From assembly GCA_027490995.1 (NCBI GenBank), contig JAIXWY010000013.1, positions 1 to 64,000 of the forward strand: a stretch of 64,000 bases of DNA, written 5' to 3'. The stretch is from Opitutaceae bacterium (GTDB lineage Bacteria > Verrucomicrobiota > Verrucomicrobiia > Opitutales > Opitutaceae). The notes under the pieces are model-generated. The model had not been told where the DNA came from. It did not search any database and worked only from the letters and a program-made list of their open reading frames with translations. This document shows positions 48,530 through 58,162 of the stretch, piece after piece. Position 1 is the stretch's first letter, and each line of letters opens with the position of its first letter. The position numbers and the translations under genes were made by a program.

Positions 48530-49513
48530 CTAATTCTGGGCCACGACCTTCGTGCCTTCGAAATCGAAGCGGAAGCGCACTTCCTGCAGTCCCTCGGCGC
48601 GGAGCGCGCGGCGGACGCGGGTCTTGTCGACGGCGTAGAAAAGGAGAAAGCCACCGCCTCCGGCACCGATGAGCTTCCCACCCAGCGCGCCGTTGTCCAT
48701 GGCGAGGCGGTACCACCGATCGATCGGACCGTTACTCATGCCTGGGCTGCGCTCCCGCTTGCGCTGCCAGTGCACATCCATGAGCCGGGCAAACTCGGGC
48801 AGGTCGCCCGACTCGAGCGCGGCGAGGGACTCAAGGCCCAGGCGCTTGGTGAAGTGAAGATTCTCCAGCATGTCGGGATCGGCGCGCTTGGAGCGCTCGT
48901 TTTGATCGCGCAGCAGATTGGAGGCGCTTCGGGTGAAGCCGGTGAAGAAGAGAAGTAGGTTGTCCTCGAGGGTGAACTGCGTGTCCTCGGAGAGGGCGAC
49001 CGGTCGATAGGTGACGCGTCCGTCGGGATGGAACGTAAAGGCCGTGATCCCGCCGATGGCGGCGATGTACTGATCCTGCTTCCCGATCGGCTCGCCGAGT
49101 CGGTCGAGTTCGATCGCGCAGGCCTGCTCCGCGAGTTCCGCCGGAGAATGTAGCGTGTGCTGCGCGGTGTGCAGCGCTTTCAGCAGCGCCGTCGTGAAAC
49201 TGCCGGAACTCCCCAGTCCGGTGCCGCCTGGAATATCCGCCATCGACGTGAGCTCGAGCTGGGGCGAGGTGACGCCGACGAGCTTCAGGGCCTCGCGAAC
49301 GATCGGGTGCTCGACTTGATCGACGCTGGTGACGCGCTCCAGTCGGGAGTACTTGACGATGATCTCCGGCTGGAACGTCCGGTGGTGCGTGATGTAGACG
49401 TACTTGTCGATGGCGCCGGCGACGAGGAAACCACCGTGCTCGCGGTAGTAAGACGGGAGATCCGTGCCGCCGCCGCCGAGGGAGATGCGCAGGGGAGAGC
49501 GGGTGATGATCAT
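48530..49513 (-). CDS. hddA: D-glycero-alpha-D-manno-heptose-7-phosphate kinase-like GHMP kinase
   Basis: This 327-residue GHMP kinase has SPLRISLGGGGTDLP at the start, PGGTGLGSSGSF for ATP binding and KLIGAGGGGFLLF near the end. This pattern is typical of HddA-type kinases, which phosphorylate heptose-7-phosphate at C1. The start overlaps the Gfo/Idh stop by ATGA. The neighbours (SIS isomerase and nucleotidyltransferase) support the heptose assignment. The GmhB phosphatase is absent from the window. Confidence 0.88.
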   Translation of the reverse strand: MIITRSPLRISLGGGGTDLPSYYREHGGFLVAGAIDKYVYITHHRTFQPEIIVKYSRLERVTSVDQVEHPIVREALKLVGVTSPQLELTSMADIPGGTGLGSSGSFTTALLKALHTAQHTLHSPAELAEQACAIELDRLGEPIGKQDQYIAAIGGITAFTFHPDGRVTYRPVALSEDTQFTLEDNLLLFFTGFTRSASNLLRDQNERSKRADPDMLENLHFTKRLGLESLAALESGDLPEFARLMDVHWQRKRERSPGMSNGPIDRWYRLAMDNGALGGKLIGAGGGGFLLFYAVDKTRVRRALRAEGLQEVRFRFDFEGTKVVAQN

Positions 49514-50550
49514 GAGGAAGGAGCGGAAGAAGAGCGGGAGTCTGAGCTAGGCGCGCTCAAACGGTAGACTTCCTCCACGACCCGCAGCGTGCGGAGTCCC
49601 TCGGCGAGACCGGGCGATGGCTCGCGGCCGGTGCGGATGTCGTCGATGAACGCGGCCGACTCGCGCTCCCATGAGTCGTCCCCGCGGGGGAATTCCCAGG
49701 CCGTCGTGTCCGGTGGTCCCATTTCCGGGCGCATGCGGTAGAACGTGAGCCGCTCAAGTCCGTAACTGCCGCCAAGCCCATCGATCGCCAGCTTTCCCGT
49801 GCGCCCGTAGAGCTCGAGAGAGAAGAGGTTCTTCCATTCGGTGCAGCTCACGTGCAGCCAGGCCGTCTGGCCTCCTGCGGTGCGCAGCGAGACGAAGGCA
49901 TTGTCGTCGACTGGCATGTTCCAGAAATACGTCGCCGCATGTCCCTCGACGCGACTGAAGTCGCCGAGGAACCAACCGGCGAGGTCGATGACGTGCACCC
50001 CCTGATCGATCAGCTCTCCTCCGCCGGAAAGTGCGGGATCGGCGCGCCACTCGCGCTCGTAGCCGACGCGTCCCCCGTGACCGTAACGAGCGCGGAGGAA
50101 CATCAGCGGCCCGATCTCGCCGGCGTCGACCAGCTCGCGCGCGCGGCGCAGGGCAGGATGGAACCGATGATTGTAGCCCAACCGCACCCGCGCTCCCGAG
50201 GCGGCGGAGGCGGCGGCGACGGACTCGAGCGCTTGGACGCTGATGGCGCCGGGCTTCTCGAGCAGGACGTGTAGTCCGAGGCTCGCGGCATCGCGGGCAA
50301 TGTCAGCGAGGGACGAGTGAGGCGTGGCGACCACGGCGGCGGACACGCCTGGCAACCGCAGCGCCTCGGCCGCCACCGTGCGCACGGCGCAACCGGGGAA
50401 GTTCTTGGCGACGGACTCGGCGCGGGAGGGATCGCGGTCACAGACGGCGACGATGCGAACACCGGCGATCCGTGCGAGCGCGGCGGCGCGGCGGGCGCCG
50501 ATGAGCCCGCAGCCGATCACCGCGATGCCGAGGGAGGAGGAATCTGCCAT
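49510..50550 (-). CDS. Gfo/Idh/MocA family oxidoreductase
   Basis: This 346-residue NAD(P)-dependent sugar oxidoreductase has the Rossmann motif IGCGLIGARRAAA, the EKPGA motif and a C-terminal alpha/beta domain. Family members act on sugars, sugar nucleotides or inositols. In this operon it probably modifies a nucleotide sugar. The start at 50550 gives the Rossmann fold close to the N-terminus. Confidence 0.87.
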   Translation of the reverse strand: MADSSSLGIAVIGCGLIGARRAAALARIAGVRIVAVCDRDPSRAESVAKNFPGCAVRTVAAEALRLPGVSAAVVATPHSSLADIARDAASLGLHVLLEKPGAISVQALESVAAASAASGARVRLGYNHRFHPALRRARELVDAGEIGPLMFLRARYGHGGRVGYEREWRADPALSGGGELIDQGVHVIDLAGWFLGDFSRVEGHAATYFWNMPVDDNAFVSLRTAGGQTAWLHVSCTEWKNLFSLELYGRTGKLAIDGLGGSYGLERLTFYRMRPEMGPPDTTAWEFPRGDDSWERESAAFIDDIRTGREPSPGLAEGLRTLRVVEEVYRLSAPSSDSRSSSAPSS

Positions 50551-50625
50551 GGACCAGGAAAAGCTTCCCCGCTCCGGGGTACTTGCGGCAAGGCCCAAGT
50601 GGCGGCGGCGTGCCGGGTCGTCGGC

Positions 50626-51465
50626 CTAGGCTGGAGGAGCGCCCCAGTCTCGGCCTCGATCGGCCGGGGTGATGCGTCGCAGCGTGAAACAGTCGCTCGT
50701 CGCGAGGTCCGCGGTATGCTGTCCGAGGGTTGGCCACGGATCCCACGGAGCGCTGAGCAGGCGGCCGGTGATTCCGTCGCTCTCTGCCGACAGCAGCCAG
50801 CGCAGGAGGGCGAGGGCCCGTTCGGCCGGAGCGCTGCCGGCGGTCTTCGCGCGAAGGGCGGCCGCGTATTCGGCCGCTCCAGCTCGCTCGGGCCCGAGGG
50901 CGATGACTTCGTCGAGCATCGGTGTGGCGATAGCGCCCGGCGCGACCGCGTTGATGTCGAACGCGGCGGCTGGATTTTCCGCCGCGATGGTCTCGACCAG
51001 ACGCACCACTGCGGTCTTGGCCACCCCGTAGGCGGAGAAACGCGGGCGCGGCTGAGTGGCGCCACCGCCGGAGAAGCAGACGATTTTCCCTCGGTGTGAG
51101 CTCGACCGCACGTGCCCATGCAGGGCGCGGATGGGATGGAATGTGCCGTTAAGATTCACGTCGACCGTTTCGGCCCAGCGCACCGGGTCCGCTTCCAGAG
51201 CCGGGGCGACCTCGCCGATGCTCCCGGCGGCGCAGATCAGCGCGTCCACGGAAGGCCATTCCGCCGCGATGACCGCGGCGGCGGCTTGGACTTCGTTCCA
51301 CGCGCCGACGTTGACTTGGGTATGGCGGAAACGACCGCGGTGGAGGTCGGCGAACGCGGACTGGTCAGACCGGGCCCATCCCCAAACCTCGTGCCCGCGA
51401 GCGAGCAGATCGCTGGTGACGGCGCGCCCTAGTCCACTGCTGGAGCCGGTGATGACAACGCGCAT
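50626..51465 (-). CDS. Short-chain dehydrogenase/reductase in the sugar operon
   Basis: This 279-residue SDR has TGSSSGLG for cofactor binding, the CAAG motif replacing NNAG, a catalytic Ser in CFSGGGA and the YGVAK motif. It lies between the epimerase and the Gfo/Idh genes in one transcription direction, so a sugar or nucleotide-sugar reduction is likely. The C-terminal ~60 residues are longer than usual for SDRs. Confidence 0.83.
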   Translation of the reverse strand: MRVVITGSSSGLGRAVTSDLLARGHEVWGWARSDQSAFADLHRGRFRHTQVNVGAWNEVQAAAAVIAAEWPSVDALICAAGSIGEVAPALEADPVRWAETVDVNLNGTFHPIRALHGHVRSSSHRGKIVCFSGGGATQPRPRFSAYGVAKTAVVRLVETIAAENPAAAFDINAVAPGAIATPMLDEVIALGPERAGAAEYAAALRAKTAGSAPAERALALLRWLLSAESDGITGRLLSAPWDPWPTLGQHTADLATSDCFTLRRITPADRGRDWGAPPA

Positions 51466-51509
51466 AGTTCGGAAAACGGTGGGAAGGGAAACGGCGCGGG
51501 TTTGAGTTC

Positions 51510-52502
51510 CTAGGCCGGATGGCGGGAATCGTAGACCCAGCGATTGGACTCGAGCCAGCGCAACGTGCGGACCAATCCCTCGCGAATCGTGCAGGCGGGC
51601 TTCCAGCCGGTGGCTTGGATTTTTCTAGTGTCGAGGAAGATGAACGGATTGTCGCCCACCCAGCCCCGATCGCCCCCGGTGTAGCGCAGCTCTGGTTGCA
51701 GGTTGAGGGACGTGCAGAGCGTGCGCACGCTGTCGTTCACCTCGACGTATTCCGGCGTGCCGAGGTTGTACACCTGCGTGCGGTGCTTTGCTTCGCGCGC
51801 GGTGGCGAGCGTGACCACGCGCTGAATCGCGCTGATGCAGTCGCCCACGTAGAGGTAGCTCTTGCGCTGGCGGCCATCGCCGAGGATGCGCAGCCAGTCA
51901 GGGTGTTCGAGCAACTGGCGGTAGAAGTCGAACACGTGGCCGTGCGTGTAGCGCTCGCCCAAGATCGAGACGAAGCGAAAGATGTAGGCCTCGTCCAGCT
52001 GTCCGCCCTCGGCATAGGCTGAGATCAACGCCTCGCCGGCGACCTTCGAAGCGGCATAGAGAGAAGTCTGGATTGGGAATGCGTCGGTCTCCGGGGTGGG
52101 ACGGTCGGGCGTGACGAGGGCCTCGCCATAGACCGAGCCGGTGGAGGAAAAAACGATGCGCCGCACGCCGGCGGCGCGCATTGCCTCGAGCACGTGAAAT
52201 GTGGCGATCGTGTTTTGCTGAAGATCCTTGTCGGGATGGTTCCAGCCATCGCGCACATCGGCGTTCGCGGCGAGATGGTAAACGATGTCGCAACCCCGCA
52301 TCGCGGCGGCCATGCCCTCGCGATCGAGGGTGTCCCCGCGCACCAGCCGGAAGCTGGGTGACGTGAGGGCGGACGCGAGGAAGCGCTCCTGACCGGTGGA
52401 CAAGTTGTCCCAGCCCACGACGGAGGCGCCCTCAGCGAGGAGGTGATCGACGAGGTTGGAGGCGATGAAACCGGCGGCACCGGTGACGAAAGCGCGCTGC
52501 AT
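51510..52502 (-). CDS. NAD-dependent epimerase/dehydratase (nucleotide sugar)
   Basis: This 330-residue extended SDR has TGAAGFIASNLVDHL, the catalytic YAASK, and a C-terminal domain with a DTRKIQATGW motif. It resembles UDP-glucose/UDP-galactose 4-epimerases and related nucleotide sugar dehydratases. It heads the operon of surface-sugar genes, so it probably makes an activated sugar for surface glycans. The substrate is not certain. Confidence 0.87.
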   Translation of the reverse strand: MQRAFVTGAAGFIASNLVDHLLAEGASVVGWDNLSTGQERFLASALTSPSFRLVRGDTLDREGMAAAMRGCDIVYHLAANADVRDGWNHPDKDLQQNTIATFHVLEAMRAAGVRRIVFSSTGSVYGEALVTPDRPTPETDAFPIQTSLYAASKVAGEALISAYAEGGQLDEAYIFRFVSILGERYTHGHVFDFYRQLLEHPDWLRILGDGRQRKSYLYVGDCISAIQRVVTLATAREAKHRTQVYNLGTPEYVEVNDSVRTLCTSLNLQPELRYTGGDRGWVGDNPFIFLDTRKIQATGWKPACTIREGLVRTLRWLESNRWVYDSRHPA

Positions 52503-52695
52503 GGCGGCACGCTGAGCGGGGAACGCTGGGAAGGCGACGTCGAAACGAGCGTGCGGAGCACCGGTTGCAGATCCGGAGTGCCGATCTGGGGGGCGTTACG
52601 GCGTCATTCGGCAGCGCTCGCGTGCGAGCGGAGCGATGCGGGTGACTGAGCAAGGTTGCGCTCGGGCGCGCCTTGCGTTTGGATCTCCTGTTCTC

Positions 52696-55600
52696 ATGAC
52701 GGCACCCGTCTTCCCGCGACGCCACCGGGTTTCAGGGGTCTGTCCGCCCGCCCGGGCGGCAGTCCTTGATGGGCTCCTGTGTGCGCATTCGGCGCCGGTG
52801 TGGTTGGTGGTTCTGGCGGAAGCGCGGGCGGCGGAGCAGTTGACCGAGGACCTCGCCTTCATGCGGGCCGCGAGTGGCGCCGGCGCCGCGCTCGAGGTCT
52901 TGTATTTTCCCGAAGGCATGCCGGACGGGCGGGATATGCGCGAAGCGTTTTCAGTGTCGGCGGATCGGCAGACCGTGCTCTCGCGTCTGCGGGCGCGACG
53001 TTCGGCGCCGGCCGGTGCGCCGCCCTCGGGAGGATCGACGCTGGTGGTGGTGACCACTCCGGCCGCGCTGGCGCAGCCGGTGCCGGCGCTGGACGCCTTT
53101 GCGGAGCGCGAAGTCACGCTGCAGCGCGGGCAACCTCAGGGATTCCAAGCGCTGCTCGAGCGACTGCGTGAGCTCGACTACGATTGTGAGGCGGTGTGCG
53201 AGTCGCCGGGACACTACGCGATCCGCGGCGGCATCATCGACGTCTATCCAATCACCGCGTCGGAGCCGTACCGGCTGGACTTCTTTGGCGACGAGATTGA
53301 GGAGATCCGTGCCTTCGATCCCGTGACGCAGCGCTCGGGTGCTTCGGTCGAGACCATCGCCCTTTCGGCCTCGCCGCGGCTGCGCCTCGCGACCTCGCAG
53401 ACCGGCATCGCGGACTACCTTCCGCGTGGCGCGGCGCAGTTGGCGCTGATCGAACCCGCGGGGCTGGATGCGGAGTGGAGCGCACGGGCGAGGGAAGGGT
53501 GGGGTGGGCTTGAACCGCTCCTTTCACGGATGGGTGGTATCTTTGGGATCAGCGACCTCGACGAGGCGACCGCGTTGCTGGAAGGACCGGACATCGACGA
53601 AAGCACGTGGGATACGGATAGCCTCGTGCATCACCGCGCCTACCCGGACGATCGCCTTGTGGCGCAGGATCGCCTCCTCGCGGAGGTCGAGGCGCGGCGG
53701 GAGTTCCTGGAACGAGTCCGGGAATGGAACCGGATCGGCTACGCGGTGGCCTTCGTGGTGTCGAAAGAAGGCGAGGAACAGCGCGCGAAGGAGATTCTCG
53801 ACGAGGAAGGCTTTGCCCCGAAATTGCGGCCGGTCTGGTTCCGCGGGACGATCAACGAAGGCTTTCGCGTCACCTTCCGTGGCGAGGCCGGCGCGGTGGG
53901 CTCGCCACGCCTCGCGTGGCGTGGGCTGGCTTCGGAACGTGGCTTGGTGGTGGTCACCGAGACCGAGCTCTTTGGCCGTCAGCGTTCGAGGCGGGTGGGC
54001 GGCACGCGGCGGGCGCAGGCGCAGCGAGCGCAGGTGGATCAACTCTTGGATTTCTCGGAGCTGGTTGAAGGAGATTTTGTCGTACACCTCCAACACGGCG
54101 TGGCATTGTACCGCGGCCTGACGCGGTTGGAAACGGCGCAGGGCCTGCGCGAAGTCATTTCGCTGGAGTTCGACGATCACGTCACCCTGCACGTCCCGCT
54201 GACCGAGTCGCATCTGATCAGTCGCTATGTTGGCCTGTCCAAGACCCGGCCGCAGCTTGGTCGGATTGGCTCTGGCCGATGGGAGAAGACGCGGCAGGCG
54301 GCGGAGCGGGCGACGGTGGATCTGGCGGCGGAGCTCCTGCGGATTCACGCGGCGAGGGAGGCGCAGCCGGGCTTCTCGTTTCCGCCGGACAATGCTTGGC
54401 AGAAGGAGTTCGAAGCCTCTTTTCCCTACACTGAGACCCGGGACCAACTCCGGGCGATTGAGGAGACCAAGGCGGATCTTGAGCGGGCGCGGCCAATGGA
54501 TCGGCTGATTTGCGGTGACGTCGGCTTTGGCAAGACGGAGGTGGCGATTCGGGCCGCCTTCAAGGCGGTGCAGGGCGGTCGGCAGGTCGCGGTGCTCGTG
54601 CCGACCACGGTTCTGGCGCAGCAGCACCTGAACACCTTCCGCGAGCGCATGGCGGGTTACCCCGTAGCGGTGGAAATGGTCAGCCGCTTCCGTTCCCGGG
54701 CGGACATTGCGAAGATCCTGCAGGCGACAGGAGCGGGGCAGGTGGATATCCTCATCGGGACACACCGGGTACTGCAGCGCGATGTCGTATTCAAAGAACT
54801 GGGACTTGTGATCATCGACGAAGAGCAGCGCTTTGGCGTGAAGCACAAGGAACGCTTCAAGGGCCTCCGGGCGACGGTTGACGTCCTCTCCATGAGTGCG
54901 ACCCCGATCCCGCGCACGCTCTACATGGCGATGACGGGAGCGCGTGACATGAGTGTGATCGAGACGGCGCCGACCAACCGGCATCCGATCCAGACGGTGG
55001 TGAAGACCTACGATGAGAAGGTCGTCGTGGATGCGGTCCGTCATGAACTGCGGCGCGGAGGCCAGGTGTTTTATCTGCACAATCGCGTCCAGACCATCGA
55101 CCTCGTGGCGGCGCGTCTCCGGGAGCTCCTGCCGGGCGTGCGCATTGGTGTCGGGCACGGGCAGATGGACGCGGATGAACTGGAAGAGCGGATGACGGAG
55201 TTCGTCGCGGGGAAGCATCAAGTCCTCGTGTGCACGACGATCATCGAGAGCGGCATCGATATCCCGAACTGCAACACCATCATCATCGAAGGGGCTGACC
55301 GCTTCGGACTTTCGCAGCTCTACCAACTGCGTGGGCGCGTGGGGCGCTTCAAACATCAGGCCTACGCGTATCTGCTCCTGCATCGCCATACCCGCCTCGT
55401 GGAGGTGGCGCGACAGCGCCTGGCGGCGATGAAGTCGCACAGCCAGCTGGGCGCCGGTTTCCGAATCGCGATGCGTGACCTCGAGCTTCGCGGCGCGGGC
55501 AACCTGCTCGGAGCGGAGCAGAGCGGCCACATCGTCGGAGTCGGATTCGAGCTTTATTGCCAACTCTTGCGGCAGTCGGTGGCCCGGCTGAAGGGTGAGA

Positions 55601-56133
55601 AGCAGGCGGCGGCGATCCGGGCGACCGTGAAACTGGACTTTGTGTTCGTGGGTGAAGGCGACCCGGCGCCGACGGAGCGAACGCGCGCAACGCGGCATGG
55701 CGAGGGCTATGCGGCGCTCACCGAGCAGGAGCGCGAGGACAGCGGCGTCGTTGAGGTGGCTCGCATTCAGGCTCGGATCCCGACCACGTACGTGTCCGAG
55801 ACCCGGTTGCGCATCGACCTCTACCGACGCCTAGCCTTGGCGGAGGATCCGAAGCAACTCCGGGAAATTGAAAACGAACTGCGGGATCGCTTTGGAAAGT
55901 TCGGTCCTGAAGTGGCAGCGCTCTTTTTGGTGACGGAGATCCGGGTTCGGGCGGAACAAAAGGGCATTGTGTCCGTCGAAATCGAGTCTAACCGCCTCAA
56001 ATGCCTCCGTTCCAGTGGCCGACGGGATGACTTTGTGATGCTGGGATCGAGGTTTCCGCGGTTGACCAGTACCAAGCCCCTTCTACGGTTGAAGGAGATT
56101 ATCGTCTTTTTGAACAATTTGCCTCGCCCATGA
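52696..56133 (+). CDS. mfd: Transcription-repair coupling factor Mfd
   Basis: This 1145-residue protein removes RNA polymerase stalled at DNA lesions and recruits UvrA. It has a UvrB-like N-terminal domain, a RNA polymerase interaction domain (EGDFVVHLQHGVALY, ~455), SF2 helicase motifs with Walker A GDVGFGKTE (~607-615) and DEEQ (~708-711), then ESGIDIPNCNT and a TRCF C-terminal domain. The stop overlaps the downstream foldase by ATGA. The ATG at 52696 was chosen because it begins the protein-like sequence. Confidence 0.97.
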   Translation: MTAPVFPRRHRVSGVCPPARAAVLDGLLCAHSAPVWLVVLAEARAAEQLTEDLAFMRAASGAGAALEVLYFPEGMPDGRDMREAFSVSADRQTVLSRLRARRSAPAGAPPSGGSTLVVVTTPAALAQPVPALDAFAEREVTLQRGQPQGFQALLERLRELDYDCEAVCESPGHYAIRGGIIDVYPITASEPYRLDFFGDEIEEIRAFDPVTQRSGASVETIALSASPRLRLATSQTGIADYLPRGAAQLALIEPAGLDAEWSARAREGWGGLEPLLSRMGGIFGISDLDEATALLEGPDIDESTWDTDSLVHHRAYPDDRLVAQDRLLAEVEARREFLERVREWNRIGYAVAFVVSKEGEEQRAKEILDEEGFAPKLRPVWFRGTINEGFRVTFRGEAGAVGSPRLAWRGLASERGLVVVTETELFGRQRSRRVGGTRRAQAQRAQVDQLLDFSELVEGDFVVHLQHGVALYRGLTRLETAQGLREVISLEFDDHVTLHVPLTESHLISRYVGLSKTRPQLGRIGSGRWEKTRQAAERATVDLAAELLRIHAAREAQPGFSFPPDNAWQKEFEASFPYTETRDQLRAIEETKADLERARPMDRLICGDVGFGKTEVAIRAAFKAVQGGRQVAVLVPTTVLAQQHLNTFRERMAGYPVAVEMVSRFRSRADIAKILQATGAGQVDILIGTHRVLQRDVVFKELGLVIIDEEQRFGVKHKERFKGLRATVDVLSMSATPIPRTLYMAMTGARDMSVIETAPTNRHPIQTVVKTYDEKVVVDAVRHELRRGGQVFYLHNRVQTIDLVAARLRELLPGVRIGVGHGQMDADELEERMTEFVAGKHQVLVCTTIIESGIDIPNCNTIIIEGADRFGLSQLYQLRGRVGRFKHQAYAYLLLHRHTRLVEVARQRLAAMKSHSQLGAGFRIAMRDLELRGAGNLLGAEQSGHIVGVGFELYCQLLRQSVARLKGEKQAAAIRATVKLDFVFVGEGDPAPTERTRATRHGEGYAALTEQEREDSGVVEVARIQARIPTTYVSETRLRIDLYRRLALAEDPKQLREIENELRDRFGKFGPEVAALFLVTEIRVRAEQKGIVSVEIESNRLKCLRSSGRRDDFVMLGSRFPRLTSTKPLLRLKEIIVFLNNLPRP

Positions 56134-57152
56134 CGCTGGTTCGTAACGGTTCGTTGTCTTTCCTCCTGAGCGCCCGGGTTGCGGTCGTTGCCTTGGCCCT
56201 TGTGCACTCGGACTCGCTCCGCGCGCAGAGTGCGTCGGCGTCCGATGGGTTGGACCTGCGCTTCGCCAACGGCATTGCCGCGATCGTGGAGTCCAAGGTG
56301 ATCACCGTGGAGGATATCCGCCGAGAGATCGCGCCCCTTGTTCCGGAAGTGCAGCGCGAGTCGCGCAATGAGCAGGAGTTCAATCAGAAGCTTGAGGCGC
56401 TGCAGGACGACATTATCCAAAACCTGATCGACCGGGAGCTCATCGTGAAAGAGTTCCGCAAGGATGAAAAGAGGCGCATCCCGGAGAGCTACGTCGACAA
56501 CCAGATCGCGGAGACGCAGATCAGTCAGTTTGATGGAGATCGCTCAAAGTTTCTCGCTTACCTCCGGAGCCGGGGCAAGACCCTGCGGGAGTACCGCAAG
56601 GAAGTGGAGGAAGACATCATTTATGGCTACATGCGGCAGCAGCAGCGCAAGTCGCAGAGCACCGTGAGCCCGGTCAAGATCGAGACCTTCTACAACGAGA
56701 ACAAGGAGCGCTTTTTTCAGGAAGACGAAGCCCACCTTCGCCTGATCCAAGTCTCGCGCACGGGCGCGTCGGATGCTGACCTCAAGGCGCGGGCGCAGGT
56801 CGTGCATGACCGCCTCAAGGCCGGAGAAAAGTTCGAGGAGGTGGCTCGTGAAGTGTCGCAGGACTCGCGTCGTGGCAAAGGCGGAGACTGGGGCTGGCAG
56901 AAGAAGTCGGATCTCAAGGCAGAGTTCAGCGAGCCACTCTTCGCCCTCAAGAAAGGCGAGTTCACTCCGCCGATCCTCACGCCCGAGGGAGCATTCCTCC
57001 TGTACGTTGAAGACCGTCGTTATGCGGGCATTCAGTCGATTGACGAAGTCCGCGACCAGATTGAGCGGATCTTGATTCAGCAGAGCGCCCGGCAGTCGCA
57101 AGAGCGCTGGCTGGAGCGGCTGCGCCGCAACGGTTACGTGAAGCACTTCTGA
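56130..57152 (+). CDS. SurA-like parvulin peptidylprolyl isomerase
   Basis: This 340-residue periplasmic foldase has a signal peptide (~1-32), a SurA_N-like helical region (FANGIAAIVESKVITVED, then many charged helices ~60-180) and one rotamase domain (~190-300). The parvulin cues are LRLIQVS, A-R-E-V-S-Q-D-S-R-R-G-K-G-G-D-W-G-W and PILTPEGAFLLYV. It assists outer membrane protein folding. The start overlaps mfd (ATGA), so it is translationally coupled. Confidence 0.9.
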   Translation: MTLVRNGSLSFLLSARVAVVALALVHSDSLRAQSASASDGLDLRFANGIAAIVESKVITVEDIRREIAPLVPEVQRESRNEQEFNQKLEALQDDIIQNLIDRELIVKEFRKDEKRRIPESYVDNQIAETQISQFDGDRSKFLAYLRSRGKTLREYRKEVEEDIIYGYMRQQQRKSQSTVSPVKIETFYNENKERFFQEDEAHLRLIQVSRTGASDADLKARAQVVHDRLKAGEKFEEVAREVSQDSRRGKGGDWGWQKKSDLKAEFSEPLFALKKGEFTPPILTPEGAFLLYVEDRRYAGIQSIDEVRDQIERILIQQSARQSQERWLERLRRNGYVKHF

Positions 57153-57227
57153 GCGGCGGGGTTTCCTCGATCCGCCGGCTGAGACGGCGAGGATGACCGC
57201 CGCCGGGTGCGAGCCTATACCCCTCTC

Positions 57228-58052
57228 ATGAACGTCGGTATCCTCGGACTGGGATTGATCGGGAGCATCTGGGCTCGGCATTACGATGCCGCCGGAAAAC
57301 TAGCGGGCGCGTGGAATCGCACGGCGCAGCCGGAGTTTCTCCACTGGAAAGCGACCCCCGAGGCCGTGGCCGCGGCAGCGGACGTGGTGCAGATCGTGGT
57401 GGCGGATCCACCGGCGGTGCGCGACCTCCTGAACCGGATCCTGCCGGCCTTGGGCCCGGGAAAGATCGTGGTGCAGTCGAGCACGATCGATCCCGGCTCG
57501 AGTGCGGAGTTCGAAGCGCTGGTCGCCAGCCGGGGTGCGCGCTACCTTGAGGCTCCCTTCACCGGCAGCAAGCCCGCGGCCGAGCAGCGGCAGACGGTTT
57601 ATTACCTTGGCGGAGATCGCGGATTGATCGCGGAGTTGGAACCCCTGCTCGCCACGGTGTCGGCACATCGCTTCGTGATCGGCTCCGCGCCGCAGGCCGC
57701 GTCGCTGAAACTGGCGATGAACCTGAACATTGCGGCACAGATGGAGGCGCTGAGCGAGGCCCTGACCCTCGCGCGGCGGGCAGGCGTCGATGACGACGTG
57801 TTTTTTGCGGCGCTCGGCAAGAATGCCAGCTATTCCGGGGTGACCAAGCTGAAGGAGCCCAAGCTCCGGACGGGCGACTTTAGCCCGCAGTTTTCGGTGA
57901 AGCACATGCTCAAGGACCTTCGCCTCGCCTCGCGCATCAACGGATGTGAGGACTTTCCGGTCCTTGATACGGTGCGTGATCGACTGGCGATGGCCGACCG
58001 GGCGGGATTCACGGACGAGGACTTCTGCAGCCTGATCAAGCTCTTCAAGTGA
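57228..58052 (+). CDS. NAD(P)-dependent beta-hydroxyacid dehydrogenase
   Basis: This 274-residue enzyme of the 3-hydroxyisobutyrate dehydrogenase/6PGDH group has GLGLIGSIWARH for cofactor binding, the substrate motif EAPFTGSKPAAE and a catalytic Lys in SLKLAMN. Similar proteins reduce glyoxylate or succinic semialdehyde. The ATG at 57228 gives the Rossmann start. No partner gene indicates the substrate. Confidence 0.88.
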   Translation: MNVGILGLGLIGSIWARHYDAAGKLAGAWNRTAQPEFLHWKATPEAVAAAADVVQIVVADPPAVRDLLNRILPALGPGKIVVQSSTIDPGSSAEFEALVASRGARYLEAPFTGSKPAAEQRQTVYYLGGDRGLIAELEPLLATVSAHRFVIGSAPQAASLKLAMNLNIAAQMEALSEALTLARRAGVDDDVFFAALGKNASYSGVTKLKEPKLRTGDFSPQFSVKHMLKDLRLASRINGCEDFPVLDTVRDRLAMADRAGFTDEDFCSLIKLFK

Positions 58053-58162
58053 GCGGGGCCGGGCATACGGCGGATGCAAATCTGTCGTAAAATAGCGCAG
58101 GGCTGTGGTTTGATGTGGCGGCGGTGCGTTGACGCCCCTGCCGCCGTGAGCACGCTGGCGGG

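Noticed and set aside
53524-55698. A 724-codon minus-strand frame inside mfd
   Set aside because: Arg/His/Leu-rich shadow of the Mfd helicase region, without family features.
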